Positions 36,262-41,404 of a DNA stretch of 41,404 nt are shown here, piece by piece. Positions within the stretch are counted from its first letter, which is position 1. Every line of letters starts with the position of its first letter. The notes under the pieces are model-generated. The model was given only the letters and a program-made list of their open reading frames with translations. It was not told the DNA's origin and ran no database searches. The translations under genes and the position numbers were made by a program. Origin of the DNA: GCA-002688135 sp964536565 (lineage in GTDB: Bacteria > Patescibacteriota > Patescibacteriia > Magasanikbacterales > GCA-002688135); contig CAZHXK010000002.1 in NCBI GenBank assembly GCA_964536565.1, positions 1 through 41,404 on the forward strand. Reading direction: 5' to 3'.

Positions 36262-38223
36262 CTAGAGTTGTGGTTGCAACTCTCTTTTGATCGCGAGTTT
36301 TTCCCTGGTATCTTGTGCTACCTTCCCCATCACCTGCGCGCCTTCTTGTGTGGTGAGTTGTTGTTTTAAATCTTGAATGATTTCTGGGAGTCGTTTGTCG
36401 ATAGATTCGAGCTCTATGCCATACGTGCGGAGTTTTTCTCCTGACAGGACGGAATCGATGCGCTCAGCGAATGTCATTTCATTTAACTCTTGTTTTGAAA
36501 TGATTTGCAGCTGCATATCTGGTCTGATGATGCGCTTAAGTAGTTGTGCAATACGGTACGGAGATGTCACTCCTGGATTAACAATGTTGATGATTCCTGT
36601 CGCTTCTTTTTCTATGAGCTGCACTGTTGTTTTCAGTAAATCATCAACAACGGTGCATGAATTATCTTTATCGATGAATTTTGTATACGACAACATTTTT
36701 GCGAGCGCGTTTCGTGGTGATAGTACGCCTGAAAGTAATTGTCGCGGACGAAGAATAAGAACCTTCAATCCCTTACGCGCTCGATGCATCAGTAACTGAT
36801 CTGCAAATGCTTTTGTCCACGCGTAGAAGCATACCGCTGAAATTGGATCTTCTTCTGTGTGTACGGTTTCCTTCGTCGGACTTTCTTGAATGCATCCACT
36901 TGAAACATGTACGAGGTATAAGTTTTTCTCCTGACACACCGCAGCGACGTTATCCGCTCCCATTGTGTTCACCGCGATTGTTTCTGGTTTGTTTTTCTCA
37001 CACCAATCAATATCTGTTTTCGCAACAGCATTTACCACAATGTCTGGTTCAGTTTCTGCAATGAGACGTTGAATGCTTTCGATACTCGTCACATCAACGC
37101 GAGAACTGTTCGCACCCTCTGCGTCGTATCCATTATTATTGAAATAGTCGATGTACTGTGAGCCCAAGAACCCTGTTCCGAGTACGAGTACTTTTGCTTT
37201 AGCTTCATCTTCAATGTGCGGATTGAATTCACCGAAGCGCTCTCGTAATCCCTCAAGCCATTCTGTATTTTCTTTATACCACGTAATTGTTTCACGCATC
37301 CCCTCAACGAACTTATTTCGAGGGTATGATGGCTGATATGAAACGTGTTTGAAAAGTTTTGATGCATCCACCGCATAACGACGATCATGCCCCGGACGAT
37401 CCTTCACATAACGAATACTACTTTCATCTAATCCCATTTCACGCACGATCATGTTTGCAAGATCGCGATTGTTCCACTCATTTCCAATTCCAACATTATA
37501 TACTTCCCCTGGCACACCGTTTTCGATTAATGCCCAAATTGCGCGACAGTGATCATCTACGTGAATCCAGTCGCGTACATTTGCTCCATCTCCGTACAAA
37601 GGAATTTTCTTTCCCTGCATCAACAACTGAATCCAGTATGGAATAACTTTCTCTGGGAATTCACGTGGGCCGTAGTTATTTACACACCGTGTCACAATAA
37701 CTGGTGTTTGGAATGATTCGAAATATGAACGACAAATCAGGCCCGCAGAAGCTTTACTTGATGAGTATGGAGAGTTCGGTCGAAGATGAGACTCTTCGTT
37801 GAATCGTTCTCGCGATTCGAGTGAGAGTGTTCCATACACCTCATCTGTTGAAACTTGAATCATTTTCTTCACACCAAAGTTCTTTGTCGCTTCAAGCAAC
37901 ACCTGCACACCTTTAATATTCGTATCCACGAAAACCTCCGCATTATCATGAACTGATCGATCAACGTGTGTTTCCGCAGCGAAGTTAATGATCGCATCTG
38001 GCTGATATTCTTTCATCAATCGCTCGATAAGTGGTTTGTTTGTGATTGATCCATGCACAAACGATACCCCTGGATTTCCTATCACACCCTCGAGGTTCTG
38101 GAGGTTTCCTGCATATGTCAGCGCATCAAAAATAACCAGTTTTGTTTCTGGTGAGATGCGTCGAATTAATTGGCAGAAGTTTGATCCGATGAATCCTGCT
38201 CCCCCGGTTACGAATAGTGTCAT
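36262..38223 (-). CDS. dTDP-glucose 4,6-dehydratase fused to dTDP-4-dehydrorhamnose-reductase-like domain
   Basis: This 653-residue protein is a fusion of two short-chain dehydrogenase domains. Residues 1-330 are RmlB-like: TGGAGFIGSNF (NAD-binding GxxGxxG), AAETHVDRSVHDN, STDEVYG, the catalytic YxxxK in SPYSSSKASAG, and TRCVNNYGPREFPEK. Residues about 345-620 are RmlD-like: VLVLGTGFLGSQYID, VVNAVAKTDIDWCEKN, VHVSSGCI, YxxxK in FYAWTKAFADQ. Together they would convert dTDP-glucose to dTDP-4-keto-6-deoxyglucose and, after epimerisation by a missing RmlC, to dTDP-L-rhamnose. RmlB and RmlD are normally separate genes. It is followed by a bidirectional terminator and preceded 10 bases upstream by the HIT gene. 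Confidence 0.9.
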   Translation of the reverse strand: MTLFVTGGAGFIGSNFCQLIRRISPETKLVIFDALTYAGNLQNLEGVIGNPGVSFVHGSITNKPLIERLMKEYQPDAIINFAAETHVDRSVHDNAEVFVDTNIKGVQVLLEATKNFGVKKMIQVSTDEVYGTLSLESRERFNEESHLRPNSPYSSSKASAGLICRSYFESFQTPVIVTRCVNNYGPREFPEKVIPYWIQLLMQGKKIPLYGDGANVRDWIHVDDHCRAIWALIENGVPGEVYNVGIGNEWNNRDLANMIVREMGLDESSIRYVKDRPGHDRRYAVDASKLFKHVSYQPSYPRNKFVEGMRETITWYKENTEWLEGLRERFGEFNPHIEDEAKAKVLVLGTGFLGSQYIDYFNNNGYDAEGANSSRVDVTSIESIQRLIAETEPDIVVNAVAKTDIDWCEKNKPETIAVNTMGADNVAAVCQEKNLYLVHVSSGCIQESPTKETVHTEEDPISAVCFYAWTKAFADQLLMHRARKGLKVLILRPRQLLSGVLSPRNALAKMLSYTKFIDKDNSCTVVDDLLKTTVQLIEKEATGIINIVNPGVTSPYRIAQLLKRIIRPDMQLQIISKQELNEMTFAERIDSVLSGEKLRTYGIELESIDKRLPEIIQDLKQQLTTQEGAQVMGKVAQDTREKLAIKRELQPQL

Positions 38224-38233
38224 ATGTGGTGTG

Positions 38234-38647
38234 TTAAGAAATCGCGTCTGTTATTTTTTTAGCAACTGCTGCAGCCTCCTCCGGTGATTCGTATTTTTTA
38301 TGTGGCCAGTGTCTCAGTCCATCATCGGACACTCTTGGAATAATATGAAAGTGGATGTGGAATATAGCTTGCCCAGCAACTGAACCATTATTTTGGATGA
38401 CATTGAAACCCTCGACTTCCATTCCTTTCATTATCGCCTTCCCTACTTTCTGAGATGTCTCCATGACGTTCGTAAGGGTAGCCAGCGGTGTTGATCCTAA
38501 ATTCTCATGATGATCTTTTGGAATAACGAGCGTGTGCCCAAGATTATTTGGATTGATATCCAAAAATGCGAGCGTGTGTTCATCCTCAAAAACAATATCT
38601 GAAGGAATCTCTCTTTTTATTATGTTGCAAAATAGACAATCATTCAT
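38234..38647 (-). CDS. HIT-family (histidine triad) nucleotide hydrolase
   Basis: This is a 137-residue protein from the ATG at 38647 (MNDCLFCNIIKREIPSDIVF). The histidine triad is HIHFHIIP (HxHxHxx), and CLFCNII near the N-terminus is the typical CxxC zinc motif with NPNNLGHTLVIPKDHHENL. HIT proteins of this Hint branch hydrolyse nucleoside phosphoramidates such as AMP-lysine. The start is coupled to the stop of the small 55-residue membrane gene (overlap of 8 bases). Length and motifs are normal. Confidence 0.95.
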   Translation of the reverse strand: MNDCLFCNIIKREIPSDIVFEDEHTLAFLDINPNNLGHTLVIPKDHHENLGSTPLATLTNVMETSQKVGKAIMKGMEVEGFNVIQNNGSVAGQAIFHIHFHIIPRVSDDGLRHWPHKKYESPEEAAAVAKKITDAIS

Positions 38648-38807
38648 ATACGAGTAGATATGCAATAAGCGCTAGAAGTGCGATGAGTGCGACATGCGCA
38701 ATCCGCATGTGCAACAACACAAACCCGGGCGACTGTTTTTCAATAAGAAACAGGACAATCGAGAGGGCTGTGGATACAATTACAATCTCTTTTAGATGAA
38801 GCTTCAT
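38640..38807 (-). CDS. Small two-helix membrane protein (55 aa)
   Basis: This 55-residue protein starts MKLHLKEIVIVSTALSIVLF and has two hydrophobic helices (about residues 7-22 and 37-54) separated by a turn with KQSPGF. It overlaps the HIT gene start by 8 bases and starts 1 base before the end of the upstream gene, so it is embedded in the operon and is very likely translated. No family is recognised. Confidence 0.65.
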   Translation of the reverse strand: MKLHLKEIVIVSTALSIVLFLIEKQSPGFVLLHMRIAHVALIALLALIAYLLVYE

Positions 38808-38808
38808 A

Positions 38809-39430
38809 TTATCGATTGCCGGCTAAATACGCAAGAATTCGTTCTGATGTAATGGGTGGTTTCTCAAAAACCGCAGAAAACCCAGCAATATCTATCTTAC
38901 CATCTGTGATAAATGAGAATTGATAGCGTTTTGTGTCTGTATGATAAAAGAGTTGTCCGAGGTCGACCGTTATTTGTGTAGTATGCCATTGCCCATCTGG
39001 GATGATCGCAAGCTGCTCATACACGAACTCAAATAACTCAGGGCCAGTCTGATCTCCAAATGAAACCGTTATGGCTTTTTCTGCTCGATACGTAATATCG
39101 ACCGTAGCTGTTTGGAACGGTCGAGGTGTGCGGACATGAAAAAATACCGGACTATCGATGAGCGTATGGAATGTTTCACCATCCTCTGTTTGAAATGGAA
39201 TCATTCTTTCACCCGGTCTGAAGTCTGTGACGTATGAAGATTTTTCTCCGATGTCATATTGAATAGCCAATGTTCCAAGTGGAATGAGCGATAATAATGT
39301 TCAGACAGTTAGTGATTTTANNNNNNNNNNCCACTGGTCCTCCAAGTGGAATGAAGTTCACCCAAAATAACCACATCAGAACTGATGTAGCAGTAGCTAT
39401 CGAAATTTTTCTTGTGGTTTTGTGAGACAT
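38809..39430 (-). CDS. Hypothetical membrane-anchored beta-sandwich protein, interrupted by a scaffold gap
   Basis: The N-terminal piece (39331-39430) reads MSHKTTRKISIATATSVLMW followed by LFWVNFIPLG, a basic start and one transmembrane helix. After ten Ns, the piece 38809-39270 contains an IPLG motif again and then AIQYDIGEKSSYVTDF, followed by beta-rich sequence (TATVDITYRAEKAITVSF, WHTTQITVDLG) resembling a carbohydrate-binding sandwich. Bases ATTCCACTTGGA occur on both sides of the gap, and a stop lies in frame just inside the right contig, so the junction is probably a mis-joined or collapsed region of one gene. The extracellular part may bind glycans; that is inference. Confidence 0.55.
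39321..39330. other. Scaffold gap (Ns)
   Basis: Ten Ns of unknown true length inside the gene at 38809-39430. ATTCCACTTGGA flanks it on both sides. Confidence 0.95.
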
Positions 39431-39488
39431 GCTTTTTGGTATCTAGTATTTGGTATGAGGTGTGAGTAAGCAGCCCAGTACCCCTAGC

Positions 39489-39561
39489 TGTCATCCTCGC
39501 GCATGCGGGGATCCAGCGTTGGTACAGACAAGACTGGATCCCCGCATGCGCGAGGATGACA
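39489..39561. repeat. Long perfect inverted repeat, TGTCATCC family
   Basis: Two 28-base arms (39489-39516 and 39534-39561) are perfectly complementary, beginning TGTCATCCTCGCGCATGCGG, with a 17-base loop. It lies between two genes and shares TGTCATCC ends with the repeats at 20071, 28866 and 32329. Confidence 0.9.
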
Positions 39562-39580
39562 TGCTTAGATGCTTCGCAGC

Positions 39581-39608
39581 ATACTCACTACTTTATACTC
39601 ACTACTTT
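39581..39608. repeat. 14-base perfect tandem duplication at a gene end
   Basis: ATACTCACTACTTT occurs twice in direct tandem. The stop codon of the gene ending at 39588 lies in it, so the last residues derive from the duplication. It lies 20 bases from the inverted repeat at 39489. Confidence 0.8.
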
Positions 39609-41305
39609 GTACAGCTGTTCATCTCCAAACTCATGAATCGGCTCCATCTTCGTACCGATCTGTCTCAGTACGCCATTGTATGTTTCTTGTTGTTCATCTG
39701 AAAATCGCAAACCGTACACATACATCTGCTGCGAATCCTTGAGCGCACGAATGGTTTCGAATGTTCCGGGATGATCGATCGGAAACAGAACTTTATGGTC
39801 TGGGAAAAATAGTTTGTCATGTCGATTTGTAATGATGATGCTTTTTTCTGGAATAAGCGCAGATACATCCTGAGAAATAGTTTCATTTGTCTTGAGCTGT
39901 GCGATTTGATTGATCATGCCATCTCGTCCAGAGAACACAGCATACGACGATAACCCTACGAACAGTACAGCGATAATGAGCGATGCATGCGTGTGTTTTA
40001 CTTTCTTAATAATTGTACGCAACCCCATCGCGATAAGCGGCGCACTTAATACATAAGACGGAAGCCAATATCGCATATACGAATTCGCCAGCGTGATGTT
40101 GCTTATGTCTGGATTGTCTGCGATGCGCCAACTTCCATACCACAACAGTAAGATCCCCGTAACAACACCATATATAATCACGTAATTGATGTTCTGCACT
40201 GATGTCTCTTTTTTGGGTGCTCCCCGCTTTCCGAACGCAAATGGCACCACCTGAGCTNNNNNNNNNNTGGCGATACTTCTCGCCTTTCCCCAAAGGATTC
40301 TTGTTTTTTATTAAAGAGCGATTGTATTGAGAGATTTTTCTGTGAAAGCGGTGTCCACAACGTAATCAGCAACGGGATCACCAACCACCACAATTTCACA
40401 CCATAATAATAGAATATAGATCGCGCGACCGTTTTAAGGTTGTACCCATCAGGAAATAGTTGCGTCACAATAGAATGACTCTCACCTTGAATTGCAGAGA
40501 CAGATTGCACATCAGCTAACGACCCAAACACTTGTGTATTCACCATCAATACCACACCAACAACAACCGCGGCCGTAATTGCAACAGACTGTATCATCAC
40601 CTGCGTTCGCTTCCCGGCCATGTACCACACCAGTGCCAGCGTCGGCAGCAACCACACCAAAGCAACAGGTCGCACAAATACCGCCAACCCCGTCATCACA
40701 CAGGCGAATATCGTGTCCATCGTCATACCAATACGTGGACTGTGACTTACGTTATGAGTAAACGGTTTCACCACCAACACATACGCGCCGAGTATAAGAA
40801 GTGATGTGAACAAAATATTGTGATGCCATCCACGCGATGCGTAATACCACCACGCCGGATGCACCAATAAAATCCCCCACGACATCCAGGCGATTTTTTG
40901 ATCAAATAATTTTGTGATCGTTTTTCTGAATACAATACTTGCGATGATCGCCAAGAGTGCAGTCAGTAGATGCATCATGGACACGCCCGCCGTTGATCCG
41001 ATCAAACCATACAGCATACTCATCCCCCAAAACCCACTTGGATGCACAAGCCCACCAATTGATTCCATCGATCGTGGATGCAACCTATCATATGCATCCA
41101 AGTTCAGCGGCTCGATGTACCACAGCCGCCCTTCCTCTGCGAACGTCGTAGCGAAATATGCATTTGCTGTTTCATCAGGAGAAAGATACGTCGCCGGTGT
41201 TGCAATCGGCAATATAATGTACAACGCAAACATCACTGCGGAAACAACCGCGGTAAGGGTGAGTTGCTTATTGTGATTTACTAAGCGCTTTATCTGTGCG
41301 AACAT
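39588..41305 (-). CDS. GT-C-type polytopic glycosyltransferase-like protein, interrupted by a scaffold gap
   Basis: The N-terminal part (40268-41305) starts MFAQIKRLVNHNKQLTLTAV. It has about nine hydrophobic helices and an early external loop with YLSPDETANAYFATTFAEEG, the acidic catalytic-loop pattern of PMT/ArnT-type (GT-C) enzymes that use polyprenyl-phosphate sugars. After the gap (40258-40267), 39588-40250 continues with more helices and an extracellular C-terminal domain (KSIIITNRHDKLFFPDHKVL). One protein of about 570 residues is expected. Near the gap the sequence SFGERREVSP with inverted-repeat character (GGCGA/TCGCC) suggests a repeat that broke the assembly. A TTG at 41320 is an alternative start. 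Confidence 0.7.
40258..40267. other. Scaffold gap (Ns)
   Basis: Ten Ns inside the GT-C-like gene, flanked by inverted-repeat-like sequence on both sides. True length is unknown, so the frame across it cannot be judged. Confidence 0.95.
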
Positions 41306-41343
41306 GTGTATAAGTTTCAAGCAAGAGGCACATTGATTTTCCT

Positions 41344-41404
41344 ATGAAAACTCGCCCTCACATCGTCCTAGCCGTTATCTTTGCGGTTATCCTACTATTA
41401 AACC
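41344..41404 (+). CDS. Start of a membrane or exported protein, cut by the window edge
   Basis: An ATG at 41344 opens MKTRPHIVLAVIFAVILLLN, a basic start and a hydrophobic helix, running off the right edge. It is divergent from the GT-C-like gene with 38 bases between starts. Nothing more can be said. Confidence 0.5.
   Translation, partial: MKTRPHIVLAVIFAVILLLN

Noticed and set aside
1..41404. CRISPR arrays, tRNA or rRNA genes, insertion sequences with transposase
   Set aside because: No regularly spaced repeats, tRNA cloverleaf, rRNA core or transposase frame could be found by reading.

Overview
The window looks like a draft-genome scaffold from a candidate phyla radiation (Patescibacteria) bacterium. 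The reasons are tight gene packing with ATGA-type overlaps, many glycosyltransferases, an oxygen-independent ribonucleotide reductase system, hypothetical membrane proteins, and several genes with a -10 box only 8-9 bases before the start codon (leaderless mRNAs). TGA serves as a normal stop (for example at 3339), so this is not a code-25 lineage. The exact phylum cannot be fixed from the sequence. Two runs of ten Ns (39321-39330 and 40258-40267) mark scaffold gaps, both inside genes. All assignments come from reading motifs and context; no database search was run.

Layout. (1) 84-6467, minus strand: a surface-glycan operon with an O-antigen-ligase-like protein, two GT4 glycosyltransferases, a membrane-anchored methyltransferase, and a secreted GHL15-like glycosidase with FG-GAP repeats. 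(2) 6531-8757: a 37-residue membrane-peptide gene with its own promoter and terminator, then a large Cys/Asp-rich MopE-repeat lipoprotein whose base composition differs from its surroundings. (3) 8925-17373: purA, then a co-directional block of a 2-hydroxyacid dehydrogenase, a ThDP enzyme, a Gfo/Idh oxidoreductase and a class III ribonucleotide reductase. The glycyl-radical tail of the reductase is a separate 55-residue gene between nrdD and nrdG. (4) 17486-20824: a PAS-ECF sigma-factor fusion, a Y-family polymerase and lexA with a perfect GAAC-N4-GTTC operator, which is a small SOS unit. (5) 20840-22366: about 1.5 kb without a convincing protein gene. It appears to hold two divergent structured RNA genes, about 385 nt on the minus strand and about 920 nt on the plus strand. 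(6) 22431-28853: S41 protease, Nudix hydrolase, murA, a PEGA-like protein, a small membrane protein, a DUF5701-like protein and a Rieske ferredoxin. (7) 29064-38223: rhamnose and glycan genes, namely an RmlA-type nucleotidyltransferase, four GT2 enzymes and an RmlB-RmlD fusion, interrupted by unknown plus-strand genes and two small tandem paralogues. (8) 38234-41404: a HIT protein, a small membrane protein, and two membrane proteins each broken by a scaffold gap.

Together the genes describe a cell that invests in envelope polysaccharide (dTDP-rhamnose, GT2/GT4 assembly, ligase), makes deoxyribonucleotides anaerobically, and keeps a LexA-controlled damage response. Palindromic repeats related to TGTCATCCTGAGCG...GTCGAAGGATCC are scattered through the glycan loci and next to lexA. 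A different GC-rich palindromic repeat has inserted in frame into a glycosyltransferase gene. The strongest candidates for something undescribed are the paired non-coding RNA genes at 20840-22366, followed by the split nrdD, the PAS-sigma fusion and the in-frame repeat.
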